A DNA stretch of 64,000 bases from an uncultured Mucilaginibacter sp. (GTDB lineage: Bacteria > Bacteroidota > Bacteroidia > Sphingobacteriales > Sphingobacteriaceae). A program made the position numbers and the translations under genes. The stretch covers positions 1 through 64,000 of the forward strand of contig CAIPFE010000023.1 of NCBI GenBank assembly GCA_903864275.1, given 5' to 3'. The notes below the pieces were generated by a model. That model was not told where the DNA came from and did not search any database. It saw only the letters and a program-made list of their open reading frames with translations. Positions 1 through 7,212 of this stretch are shown piece by piece; within the stretch, counting starts at the first letter, position 1; every line of letters starts with the position of its first letter.

Positions 1-26
1 AATGTGGGAGAGTAGGTCGGTGCCAA
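1..26 (+). rRNA. 3' end of 5S rRNA (partial)
   Basis: The first bases read AATGTGGGAGAGTAGGTCGG followed by TGCC, which matches the 3' arm of bacterial 5S rRNA as found in Bacteroidota (loop E/helix IV region, then the closing helix). Only the tail is in the window; 23S and 16S should lie further upstream. The exact 3' end is uncertain by a few bases. Confidence 0.85.
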
Positions 27-48
27 ATCTTACCGTGTCCGCCGATAG

Positions 49-95
49 GCGGAAAGAAGCCTTTGTTCTATCGAACAAGGGCTTTCTTGTTTTAT
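49..95 (+). terminator. rRNA operon terminator
   Basis: A hairpin with arms AAAGAAGCCTTTGTTC and GAACAAGGGCTTTCTT around a TATC loop, followed by TTGTTTT. It lies about 25 bases after the 5S end, the expected place for the rho-independent terminator of the rRNA operon. The stem has a few bulges or mismatches in its lower part. Confidence 0.8.
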
Positions 96-115
96 GAGAT
101 TTTCCACAAGGTTTT

Positions 116-140
116 GGGCGACCACAAGGGTCGCCCCTAC
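116..140. repeat. Dispersed palindrome GGGCGACC-ACAA-GGGTCGCCC
   Basis: Short palindrome with arms GGGCGACC and GGTCGCCC around ACAAG, followed by CTACGGG. A degenerate relative occurs at 40139-40162 (AACCACAAGGGCTGACTCTAC). I recall this type as a common intergenic repeat in Bacteroidota genomes, but did not check that. The rest of 141-286 is AT-rich leader of the next gene, with no other feature seen. Confidence 0.6.
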
Positions 141-286
141 GGGTTGCAAAATGGCGTTGAAAACACGATTTGCTTTTATCATTACTTGTTTTTAACTTAG
201 ATTATATAATGCTGACCTGTAATTAATTACACAGCGGTGTTTTTAACCATTAATCAACCTGAATTAAAACCCCTAAATCACAAATC

Positions 287-919
287 ATGAACTACCTTAT
301 TTATTGGGCAACATTTATCGTGCTGCTGGCTTTAGTTTATCTTTTCGATAAAAAATATTTTATGCTTCGGGACAATAGCACTGCAACCCCCCGACCGTAC
401 AGTTTTTCCCGTGTGCAATTAGCCTGGTGGTCGGTTATTATTTTAGCCGCGTTTATCAGTATAATCATCATTGCAAAAGGGACGGCCCCAACCTTTGATA
501 CTTCCACCCTTTACCTTTTGGGTATTAGTTCGGCAACCACAGTGGGGGCAACCCTTATTGACATAAGCGACCAAACAAATCCAAACGTAGCCGGACTTAG
601 TCAAAACGTAAAAGGGGATAATTTTTTCCTTGATATTTTATCGGACAAGAATGGTGTAGATGTACATCGTTTTCAAACAGTGATATTCAATACGGTTTTC
701 GGGCTTTGGTTTATTATTTATGTGCTCAATCATCTTTGCACTGCCGGTACTTCTCCTGACACTGTTATGCCTGTGATCAGCAGCAATAACCTCATCCTGT
801 TGGGTGTTAGTTCGGGGGTATATGCAACCTTAAAGGCAACTGAAAATAAGCAGACGACAGTTAGTCCGGCTGCGCCACAGGCAGATGTTGTACCGGATGA
901 AGCTAAACCCAAAGGATAA
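287..919 (+). CDS. Membrane protein of unknown function
   Basis: Not recognised. The 210-residue protein has a hydrophobic helix at residues 3-20 followed by DKKYF, further hydrophobic stretches near 46-64, 75-92 and 132-152, and perhaps one near 165-180, so four or five membrane helices are likely. The C-terminal tail is polar and proline-rich, with no enzyme motif visible. The stop is 12 bases before the start of a peptidoglycan amidase, so the two are probably co-transcribed. A small membrane protein beside an amidase recalls phage lysis cassettes, but the protein is larger than usual holins and no other phage gene is near. ATG at 287 is the natural start. Confidence 0.75.
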   Translation: MNYLIYWATFIVLLALVYLFDKKYFMLRDNSTATPRPYSFSRVQLAWWSVIILAAFISIIIIAKGTAPTFDTSTLYLLGISSATTVGATLIDISDQTNPNVAGLSQNVKGDNFFLDILSDKNGVDVHRFQTVIFNTVFGLWFIIYVLNHLCTAGTSPDTVMPVISSNNLILLGVSSGVYATLKATENKQTTVSPAAPQADVVPDEAKPKG

Positions 920-931
920 AATTTAAACGTC

Positions 932-1654
932 ATGCAAATTACACAAGTACACAGCCCCAACTTTGCTGCCGGCAGAAAAACCTATACCCCAATAGCTATT
1001 GTAATACATATAATGGAGGGCTCGATGGCGGCAACCGATAGTTGGTTCGGAAGTACCGTATCACAGGTATCCTCTCATTACGGTATCGGTATAAATGGCG
1101 ATATCCATCAGTATGTGCAGGAGGCCGATACCGCCTGGCACGCCGGGAGGGTAAACGCCCCAACCTGGGCATTAATAAAACCCGCGGGTAACGGATCGTA
1201 TATCAACCCTAATTATTATACCGTTGGTATTGAACACGAGGGGGATGAAACCACAGAATGGTCTGACGCAACCTATACATCAAGCAGCTCAATGATCAGT
1301 GAAATAGCTAAACGCTGGAATATCCCTATCGACAGGCAGCATATAGTAGGCCATCATGAAATATATTCATTAAAAGCATGCCCCGGTACCAAAGTTGATT
1401 TTGAAAAGCTTATTGCAATGGCGTCGGGAAATCCGGCACTCAACAAAATACCTGGATTCGGCAAAGTTACTACCAACGGGAAAGTAAATATAAGGCAGGC
1501 CCCCAATACTACAGTACCCGTTGTAAATGTAGTGCCGGGCAATATCCAACTGGCCTTTGATGGCTATGTTGATAATGGCGAAAGTGTATCAGGCAACAGC
1601 AAATGGTATTATACCGACGAGGGAAACTGGTTTTGGAGCGGCGGCGTAAGCTAA
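932..1654 (+). CDS. N-acetylmuramoyl-L-alanine amidase (Amidase_2) with C-terminal SH3-like domain
   Basis: A zinc amidase of the T7-lysozyme/PGRP type, cleaving the bond between muramic acid and L-alanine in peptidoglycan. Visible zinc ligands are His26 (VIHIMEG), His141 (IVGHHEIY) and Cys150 (KACPG); the HYGIGINGDIHQYV and TVGIEHEG strands are typical of the fold. The catalytic domain covers about residues 1-165. Residues 180-240 (VNIRQAPNTT to the end) look like a bacterial SH3 domain that may bind the cell wall. There is no signal peptide, so it either acts inside, leaves by another route, or works in lysis with the preceding membrane protein. Length 240 aa. Confidence 0.9.
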   Translation: MQITQVHSPNFAAGRKTYTPIAIVIHIMEGSMAATDSWFGSTVSQVSSHYGIGINGDIHQYVQEADTAWHAGRVNAPTWALIKPAGNGSYINPNYYTVGIEHEGDETTEWSDATYTSSSSMISEIAKRWNIPIDRQHIVGHHEIYSLKACPGTKVDFEKLIAMASGNPALNKIPGFGKVTTNGKVNIRQAPNTTVPVVNVVPGNIQLAFDGYVDNGESVSGNSKWYYTDEGNWFWSGGVS

Positions 1655-1824
1655 CCCAAAGATAGATCATACCCATACCTAAACACTTCGCCTCTGTTTT
1701 TTGTCATTTCGCCGTGGTTGAATAATCCTTTTTTTACTTTTTAAGTCAAATTCACAAAGCCAGTTAAAAGAACTGCTTTTTCGGCTTTGATAAATTAAAT
1801 TTTGATAAACTAAAAGTAAAGAAC

Positions 1825-1920
1825 ATGAAAAAATTAGATGCAATTATCGCTTACTCCTTTTTAGCGGGAGCAGCGGGATATTTAATAGCTATGTGTGCAG
1901 CTTTAATACTGGTATATTAA
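1825..1920 (+). CDS. Tiny single-helix membrane peptide (31 aa)
   Basis: An open frame starting MKKLDAIIAYSF and ending in a hydrophobic stretch through ILVY. It is positively charged at the start and then almost entirely hydrophobic, so it would form one membrane helix. The leader AAAAGTAAAGAAC before the ATG is A-rich, as for other genes here. It stands alone between the amidase and a minus-strand gene. Small size means chance cannot be excluded. The remaining gap (1655-1824 and 1921-1990) shows nothing else. Confidence 0.4.
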   Translation: MKKLDAIIAYSFLAGAAGYLIAMCAALILVY

Positions 1921-1991
1921 GGATTTCCGGACAGCATATTTTTAGGGGACAATTGATGAAACAACCGGTTGTATTGAAACGCCAACGTCGA

Positions 1992-2028
1992 TCACCAACC
2001 TCTGATCTCCAATCTCTGACCTCTGAAC
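1992..2028. repeat. Iterated-word array (AGAGGTC/AGAGATT type)
   Basis: Read on the minus strand, the bases after the stop of the 77-aa gene run GGTTCAGAGGTCAGAGATTG and then GAGATCAGAGGTTGG: the word AGAGGTT/AGAGATT is repeated four or so times with small changes. A similar word (AGAGGTTAG) appears twice at 33499-33531. Confidence 0.5.
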
Positions 2029-2262
2029 CTAACCGTTCATTTTCATAAACTCATCCGTAAATTGCGCAATGTACTTCTCCACATTGTTCCTGATCTCTTC
2101 AAGGTTCCGGCTTTCAACCTGGGCCAATACCTGCATCAGCAGCAAGTTATTTATCTTGTTGTAAGCATAGGTCGAGGCGGCGTTGCTTAAAAGTTTGGCG
2201 TTTAAATCCATTACACGGGCCAGGTCGGCTTTAATTTTGTCGTGTTCAGCTTGATCACTCAT
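2029..2262 (-). CDS. Small helical protein of unknown function
   Basis: The 77-residue protein (MSDQAEHDKIKADLARVMDL...) is charged and predicted almost wholly alpha-helical, with heptad-like spacing of hydrophobic residues, so a coiled-coil or helical-bundle adaptor is possible. No motif was recognised. It lacks a signal peptide and membrane segments. It is followed by an iterated-word array right after its TAG stop and preceded by the minus-strand receiver-like gene at 2384. Confidence 0.6.
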   Translation of the reverse strand: MSDQAEHDKIKADLARVMDLNAKLLSNAASTYAYNKINNLLLMQVLAQVESRNLEEIRNNVEKYIAQFTDEFMKMNG

Positions 2263-2383
2263 GATGAAAAAATATTTAATGCGAATATAAGATAAGGTAC
2301 AAGATTATTTTGAAAAGGTTTTATAAAAACAACAAAGCAAGGAACGCCTTTGGTTTTAAGACGATGCCATTATATATTCAAGC

Positions 2384-2683
2384 TTAGTTCAGCGCCTGGT
2401 AAATCTCAGCAGCAAGCAGGCCGCTGCCGCCGCCATAATGCTGAACAATAGTAATTTCCGGTTTTTCAGCTTCAAACACAGTGCGTAATTTGTCTTCACT
2501 TTCCTTTTCAATACCACTGCCCAGCAATACCAGTTTAAAGGGGCGTGCATTAAACTCCGCTATCGCTTCATCATCAGTAACTGCACCCGTTGCATCCCAT
2601 TCGGGATTGTTATTTATCAGCCTTATGATGGTTTGCAGGATTCCTTCGTGCCGGCAGATGACTAATATTTCTGTTTTATTCAT
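2384..2683 (-). CDS. Receiver-like (CheY-fold) small protein
   Basis: The 99-residue protein has the alternation of a response-regulator fold: a first strand TEILVICRH, helix, second strand, then the third strand FKLVLLGSG where the phosphorylatable Asp would sit, and a fourth strand EITIVQHYGG. The phospho-acceptor Asp appears to be missing (LLGSG), so it is more likely a phosphorylation-independent or unrelated Rossmann-like protein. No output domain is present. Its start is directly preceded by an AAAGC-type word array with an eight-A run before ATG. It is the downstream neighbour of pirin on the same strand. Confidence 0.6.
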   Translation of the reverse strand: MNKTEILVICRHEGILQTIIRLINNNPEWDATGAVTDDEAIAEFNARPFKLVLLGSGIEKESEDKLRTVFEAEKPEITIVQHYGGGSGLLAAEIYQALN

Positions 2684-2691
2684 TTTTTTTT

Positions 2692-2751
2692 AGCTTAAAG
2701 CGAAAAGCAGAAAGCAAAAAGGTTTGGACTTTCTGCTTTTTGCTTTCTGCT
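2692..2751. repeat. Iterated-word palindrome, AAAGC family, copy 1
   Basis: Arms AGCAGAAAGCAAAAAG (2706-2721) and CTTTTTGCTTTCTGCT (2736-2751) form a perfect 16-bp stem with a 14-base loop, inside a longer stretch of AAAGC/AGAAAGC words. It fills the gap between pirin and the 99-aa gene. On the minus strand it ends CGCTTTAAGCT followed by eight A and the ATG of the 99-aa gene. Related copies lie at 14086-14180 and 20253-20350. Confidence 0.8.
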
Positions 2752-2771
2752 ATTTAACCTTTCATCTCCCG

Positions 2772-3488
2772 TTAAAATTTCATCGGAACTTCCATCAATA
2801 AAAACTCCGCATCGGTTTCGGCGGTAATGGAGAATTTATCGGTGTCCCATATCCCGTAACCGTCGCGCGTATTCAAAATCTGGTCGTTTATTTTGACGTC
2901 GCCGCTCAATACAAAAACGTACACTCCGTTGCCTTTGGCTTTTAGATTGTATTCGGTGCTCACGCCTTTGTCGAACTTACCCAAATGGAACCAGGCATTC
3001 TGATGGATCCAAACGCCCTCATCATCCGGATTGGGCGAAAGTATCTGCTGCAGCTTGTTGTGCCTGTCTTCCAGGTTCAAAGTGATCTGGTCATAACGGG
3101 GCTCTACATTTTTTTTGTCGGGATAAACCCATATCTGTAAAAATTTAACCCGGTGTGCCCTGTCCTTGTTGTATTCGCTGTGATAAATGCCGGTCCCGGC
3201 GCTCATTGCCTGTATGTCGCCATTTTTTATAACGGCCACGTTGTTCATGCTGTCTTTGTGTTCAAGGTCGCCTTCCAGCGGGATGGAAATGATCTCCATA
3301 TTATCGTGCGGATGCGTGCCAAAACCCATACCTGCATCAACGGTATCATCGTTTAATACCCTTAACGCCCCGAAATTCATCCTGTCGGGATTATAATAAC
3401 TCGAAAAACTGAATGAGTGATAACTATTAAGCCACCCGTGACTTGCGTGCCCACGGGTGGCGGCTTTATGTAATACTGTTTGTGCCAT
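2772..3488 (-). CDS. Pirin family protein
   Basis: A bicupin of the pirin family (238 aa from the chosen start). The metal-site residues His59, His61, His103 and Glu105 (GTHPHDNMEI and GIYHSEYN) are all present and match the iron-binding set of human pirin. Pirins of this group can act as quercetin dioxygenases or redox sensors; the actual substrate cannot be read here. The frame stays open further upstream, but that extension translates a repeat (3571-3599), so MAQTVLHKAATRG at 3488 is taken as the start. A TATCTTTG box lies 25 bases upstream. The Crp/Fnr gene on the same strand upstream is a possible regulator. Confidence 0.92.
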   Translation of the reverse strand: MAQTVLHKAATRGHASHGWLNSYHSFSFSSYYNPDRMNFGALRVLNDDTVDAGMGFGTHPHDNMEIISIPLEGDLEHKDSMNNVAVIKNGDIQAMSAGTGIYHSEYNKDRAHRVKFLQIWVYPDKKNVEPRYDQITLNLEDRHNKLQQILSPNPDDEGVWIHQNAWFHLGKFDKGVSTEYNLKAKGNGVYVFVLSGDVKINDQILNTRDGYGIWDTDKFSITAETDAEFLLMEVPMKF

Positions 3489-3512
3489 AATATTTATTTT
3501 TAAATTGATACA

Positions 3513-3520
3513 CAAAGATA
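3513..3520 (-). promoter_or_regulatory. Putative -7 promoter box for pirin
   Basis: TATCTTTG on the minus strand agrees with the Bacteroidota -7 consensus TAnnTTTG and lies 25 bases before the pirin ATG. No clear TTG at -33 was found (only TTTCC at about the right distance), so support is partial. Confidence 0.4.
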
Positions 3521-3570
3521 CGGAGGATCGATGGGTGGAAAGATGATGTAGGTTAAGAAAATTGGGGGCA

Positions 3571-3699
3571 GTCCATAGTCCATGGTCGATAGTCCATAGA
3601 AAATAATTCATGAAATGATCAAACTATTCTCATGCGGCAACGGCTCGAAGAAATAGTCTAAAAACATAACCTTCCATGGTCGATAGACCATGGACTATA
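3571..3699. repeat. Iterated-word palindrome, AGTCCATGG family, copy 1
   Basis: Left arm 3571-3599 (GTCCATAGTCCATGGTCGAT...) and right arm 3673-3699 (TCCATGGTCGATAGACCATG...) are imperfect inverted repeats built from the word TAGTCCATGGTC, with about 73 bases between. The gap lies between the Crp/Fnr gene stop and the pirin promoter. The same word family is found in frame inside truA at 44637-44732. Confidence 0.8.
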
Positions 3700-3704
3700 A
3701 AAAC

Positions 3705-4289
3705 TCAACTCTTCCGCAACATCTCACTCCGCATGCGGCTAAAAAACTCGGGGGTGACGCCGATGTAGGATGCGATTTGTTTTTGAGGCAGATGGTCTAT
3801 CAAAGTCGGGTAGCGTTTGCAAAATATGCTGTAGCGCTCCTCGGCGGTCAGGCTCATGTTGTCGACTATCCTTTGCTGGTTGGCAACTAATGAATTTTCG
3901 GTAAGGATGCGGAAAAAACGTTCAAACTTTGGGACTTCGGTATAAAGTTTTTCCTGGTTGGCTTTTGTTAAAAGGATAGTTTCGGTATCCTCTAAAGCCT
4001 CGATATTTAATATGCCGGGCTTTTGACTGATAAGGCTGTATATGTCCGCTATCCACCAATCAGGTGGCGCAAAGCTTAAAACATGCTCGGCGCCGTTCTT
4101 ATCGACCGTATACCCTCTTAAACATCCAGATGTTACAAATGTTGAATATTTGCAAACTTCGCCTGCGGTAAGTATAAATTCTTTTCGTTTAATGCTTTTA
4201 AGCTTGAGGTAGCCAAAGAAAATTTCTTTTTCCCCATTATTTAATTGAATATATCTTGAAATATTGTTCAACAGAAGGTCAAAAGGCAT
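3705..4289 (-). CDS. Crp/Fnr family transcriptional regulator
   Basis: A 194-residue cyclic-nucleotide-binding-fold regulator. The N-terminal beta-barrel (about residues 20-120, with KEFILTAGEVCKYSTFVTSG) is followed by a long dimer helix and a C-terminal helix-turn-helix around LPQKQIASYIGVTPEFFSRM. It lacks the cysteine cluster of true FNR, so it is not an iron-sulfur oxygen sensor. Members of this Bacteroidota group usually sit beside the gene they control; pirin immediately downstream on the same strand is the obvious candidate. Starts MPFDLLLNNI at 4289. Confidence 0.88.
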   Translation of the reverse strand: MPFDLLLNNISRYIQLNNGEKEIFFGYLKLKSIKRKEFILTAGEVCKYSTFVTSGCLRGYTVDKNGAEHVLSFAPPDWWIADIYSLISQKPGILNIEALEDTETILLTKANQEKLYTEVPKFERFFRILTENSLVANQQRIVDNMSLTAEERYSIFCKRYPTLIDHLPQKQIASYIGVTPEFFSRMRSEMLRKS

Positions 4290-4385
4290 GAGAGTTTCGA
4301 TAGGATTTATAAAGACTTAATATTAACAAGTTACAATTTAACCATTTGGTAACACCAGGTTAAATTAATAGCAACTGTGCGATGG

Positions 4386-4393
4386 TAGCTTTG
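4386..4393 (+). promoter_or_regulatory. Putative -7 promoter box
   Basis: TAGCTTTG fits TAnnTTTG and lies 24 bases before the TTG start of the GDPD-like gene. No convincing -33 TTG is present. Confidence 0.35.
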
Positions 4394-4416
4394 TGCTATA
4401 AATTTAGCAATAATAC

Positions 4417-5301
4417 TTGAAAGCCCACCCAGCAATTTTCAGTATAAAATTACTAAAAACAACACTTTTTGTTTTACTCCTTTGTAACCTCAAAACTGTC
4501 CGTTCGCAATCTTCTTTCCCACTCCTCAACGCGTTTGCCCACAACGACTACCTTCACCCCCATCCGCTGTTTGATGCTTTACAAAACGGCTATACTAATA
4601 TCGAGGCGGATATATTTTTAAAGGGAGGGAGGCTGATAGTGGCACATATCGACCCTTTTTTTAAAAAGGAACGTACCCTTGAAACACTTTACCTCAAACC
4701 CCTGGCCGAAAGGATTGCTGCCAACAATGGGCAAGTATATAAGGGATACAGCGGGCCAATGATACTAATGATCGATGTAAAAACAGATGCCGATAATACT
4801 TATGGCGTGCTAAAAAAATTACTTGAGCGGTATAGGCCAATTTTATCAGGCTACAGCCACGGCCATGTTTTTGGAGGAAAGATAACCGTGGTTTTATCAG
4901 GGCACAAACCTTATAAAATGATAAAGAGTGAAGATAACCGCCTGGTATTTATAGATGAAGACCTGAAACAAACCTTTGAGGATACTACCGCTGCTGATGT
5001 TTATAAAATGGCCAGTTGTAAATATTCAAAACTTTTAAAATGGCGTGGAGAGGGAGCAATTCCCGACAGCGAGGAATCTACACTTCGCAAATATGTTTTG
5101 ATGGCCCACAAGTTCGGTAAAAGAGTAAGGCTTTGGGCATCGCCGGAGAGCGAAGCAGTTTGGCAGGAACTGTTAAAATGCGATGTCGATCTTATCAATA
5201 CCGATAAATTAGCCGACTTAAAAAACTTTTTAATTAGTTATAAAAGTGGTCTTGCAAATTCAACCACCATGCTGCCGGCTAATAAGTTGGTAAGCAATTA
5301 A
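4417..5301 (+). CDS. Secreted GDPD/PI-PLC-like phosphodiesterase (AIM6-like)
   Basis: A 294-residue exported protein of the glycerophosphodiester phosphodiesterase/PI-PLC superfamily. A signal peptide covers about residues 1-30 (hydrophobic KTTLFVLLLCNL, cleavage near VRSQS). The catalytic pattern is visible: His42-Asn43 in AHNDY, Glu63 and Asp65 in NIEADIFL, and His77 in VAHIDP. It most resembles the AIM6 group often annotated as PI-specific phospholipase C/GDPD family; substrate is not known. The only suitable start is TTG at 4417. It is divergent from the Crp/Fnr gene. Confidence 0.82.
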   Translation: MKAHPAIFSIKLLKTTLFVLLLCNLKTVRSQSSFPLLNAFAHNDYLHPHPLFDALQNGYTNIEADIFLKGGRLIVAHIDPFFKKERTLETLYLKPLAERIAANNGQVYKGYSGPMILMIDVKTDADNTYGVLKKLLERYRPILSGYSHGHVFGGKITVVLSGHKPYKMIKSEDNRLVFIDEDLKQTFEDTTAADVYKMASCKYSKLLKWRGEGAIPDSEESTLRKYVLMAHKFGKRVRLWASPESEAVWQELLKCDVDLINTDKLADLKNFLISYKSGLANSTTMLPANKLVSN

Positions 5302-5323
5302 GGTTTTAATGTTTTCGGTTCAT

Positions 5324-6181
5324 TTATTGTGCCAGTAGTTTCTTAAACGCCAGGCTATCACCGTTAAAAACATCAAAATCAACTATATAGCTAATGCCGT
5401 TTACTTTTGCTTTGTCGGAGTGTTGCCAGAATTTCCAGTTAATAGCATGGCCTACTGATAATTGGGGTTTGTAATAATGGGCTATCCACAAATGATAATC
5501 ATCAAAATACCCCGATAAGTAATCCTGGTAAAATGTTAATCCCGAATAGATGATAGGTTTAACTTTTGTTTTGGCCTCTACCTGCTTCAGGAAGTCGTTT
5601 AACTCATCGCGCATTTTGGCTGGCTTTATACCATCGAGTTCTTCAATATCCACTACTGCCGGCAAAAAACCTTTTTGTGTTTTTACATTTTGAAGAAAAA
5701 ACCGCGCCTGCCACTTACCGCTGAACCTTGGCCTGAAATAGTGGTAAGCCCCGCAGGCAATGCCCGCTTTCGGCGCCTCGCGCCAGTTGCGCTGAAAGTA
5801 TGGGTCGACCAGTAATATGCCCTCCGTTGCTTTTATAAACGCGAAAGTAATATGTACGCTGTCTTCCCGCATGTTTTTTACCCTTTGCCAGTCGATCTTA
5901 CCCTGGTACGAGGACACATCAATACCATGAATTTTATAATTGGTAGGGATGCGGATATTAAAACTTTTATACACGCGATAATTTGAAGCCTTGCCAATGT
6001 CCCAAATCCAGCGCCAGGTGGAAGCAATGCTTTTTATAACATAGCCATAATAAAAAGGCGAGAGCAGCAATAGGGCAAATCCGGCTATTATGGCTTTCCA
6101 TTTTATAGAAAGCCCTTTTTTTGTCTTGCGTTTAGGCGGAAGTTTTTTTTTTGCTGTGGATCTTCTTTTTGTGGTTGGCAC
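5324..6181 (-). CDS. Glycoside hydrolase family 25 lysozyme
   Basis: A membrane-anchored muramidase that hydrolyses the MurNAc-GlcNAc bond of peptidoglycan. Residues 1-27 are extremely basic (KRRSTAKKKLPPKRKTKKG), residues 28-48 form a membrane helix, and the GH25 barrel runs from about 83 to the end. Signature strands: IHGIDVSSYQGKIDW (Asp88), FAFIKATEG, GAYHYFRP, VVDIEELDG (Asp178, Glu180), and FWQHSDK. It converges with the preceding plus-strand gene with a 22-base gap. Confidence 0.93.
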   Translation of the reverse strand: MPTTKRRSTAKKKLPPKRKTKKGLSIKWKAIIAGFALLLLSPFYYGYVIKSIASTWRWIWDIGKASNYRVYKSFNIRIPTNYKIHGIDVSSYQGKIDWQRVKNMREDSVHITFAFIKATEGILLVDPYFQRNWREAPKAGIACGAYHYFRPRFSGKWQARFFLQNVKTQKGFLPAVVDIEELDGIKPAKMRDELNDFLKQVEAKTKVKPIIYSGLTFYQDYLSGYFDDYHLWIAHYYKPQLSVGHAINWKFWQHSDKAKVNGISYIVDFDVFNGDSLAFKKLLAQ

Positions 6182-6328
6182 AGGAGCAAAGGTATGAAAT
6201 GCGACTGTTTGTTTAAGAATTGAAAGCTGTGTTTTATGCGCTTGCCATTAGGGGAGTTACGCTTTTATATCAACCTGTAACTATTAATTTTAATCCGCGT
6301 CATATCTTTAATTGATCCCTTTTGGCCA

Positions 6329-7132
6329 ATGGTTGAGATATTCGAAAACATCCGTAAAATATACACGTTCAGCGCTCCATGCGCCGAACTGGCGGAGCAT
6401 ATCGAATTTTTCTCCGAATCATCCATCGAGGCTACCCGGCAACATATCGCAGGCCAAAGATTTTCAGTAAAAATGTTCCCCAGCTGGACACCTACCTTTT
6501 ACATTAACCTTGGCGAGCCTTATGAAATAGCAGTAAGCAATAAACACTATTTTGTAAATGCAGACGAAGACATCCTTATCCTTCGCAATTCCATTGTAGA
6601 GCGGTACAATACCCCAACCGACAACATTTTCACCGTAAAATTTTACCCCGGCGGCCTGGAAGCTGTTTTAAATATTAAACAGCAGCTGCTGATAGATAAA
6701 GTGGTAAATCTTAATCAAATATTGCCCGTTGAGCTTTTGCACAACATTAAGCTGCTTAAAACATTCGGTGAACGGGTTAGGCTGATGGAGGATTTCTTTT
6801 TAACTAACCACCGGAAAAAGCAAAACCATTACATAAAATTTGTTAAGGATGCCATCGATACCTATGCCGTTAACGGGCTTGAATTTAGTAACCGCGAGCT
6901 TGCCGAAAAAATGTTCTCCACCTCAAAAACCATAAACCGTTATTTTAATAACGTTATCGGCACATCGCCAAAAAACTATTTCGCCATTATGCGGGCGAGG
7001 ACGGCTTTAACTGGATACGTTAATGCCCGCGAACAATTTACCCCTTTTGATTATGGTTATTATGATATGAGCCATTTTTATAAAGATGTGGTAAAGTTTA
7101 CCGGGCAAAAGCTAAATGCGCATGTGATTTGA
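6329..7132 (+). CDS. AraC family transcriptional regulator
   Basis: A 267-residue regulator with an N-terminal sensor region (residues 1-150, starting MVEIFENIRKIYTFSAPCAE) and a C-terminal AraC DNA-binding domain. The two helix-turn-helix units are seen at about 172-195 (EFSNRELAEKMFSTSKTINR) and 220-260 (GYYDMSHFYKDVVKFTGQ). The ligand is unknown. It precedes two secreted hydrolase genes on the same strand and may control them, but the 80-base gap contains its own promoter box, so this is conjecture. Confidence 0.88.
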   Translation: MVEIFENIRKIYTFSAPCAELAEHIEFFSESSIEATRQHIAGQRFSVKMFPSWTPTFYINLGEPYEIAVSNKHYFVNADEDILILRNSIVERYNTPTDNIFTVKFYPGGLEAVLNIKQQLLIDKVVNLNQILPVELLHNIKLLKTFGERVRLMEDFFLTNHRKKQNHYIKFVKDAIDTYAVNGLEFSNRELAEKMFSTSKTINRYFNNVIGTSPKNYFAIMRARTALTGYVNAREQFTPFDYGYYDMSHFYKDVVKFTGQKLNAHVI

Positions 7133-7191
7133 GTAATGACGTACGTTTCACATTGTCCGTTTTTTACTAAAATTCATTTACTCAATACCGT

Positions 7192-7198
7192 TACTTTG
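7192..7198 (+). promoter_or_regulatory. Putative -7 promoter box for the hydrolase pair
   Basis: TACTTTG, one base shorter than TAnnTTTG, 14 bases before the ATG of the first hydrolase gene. A TTG at 7153-7155 is too far upstream for a normal spacing, so the box is tentative. Confidence 0.3.
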
Positions 7199-7212
7199 TT
7201 GAAAAATGAATT

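Noticed and set aside
3489..3611. N-terminal extension of pirin from an upstream ATG
   Set aside because: It would translate a repeat and a promoter box; the family begins at MAQTVLHKA.
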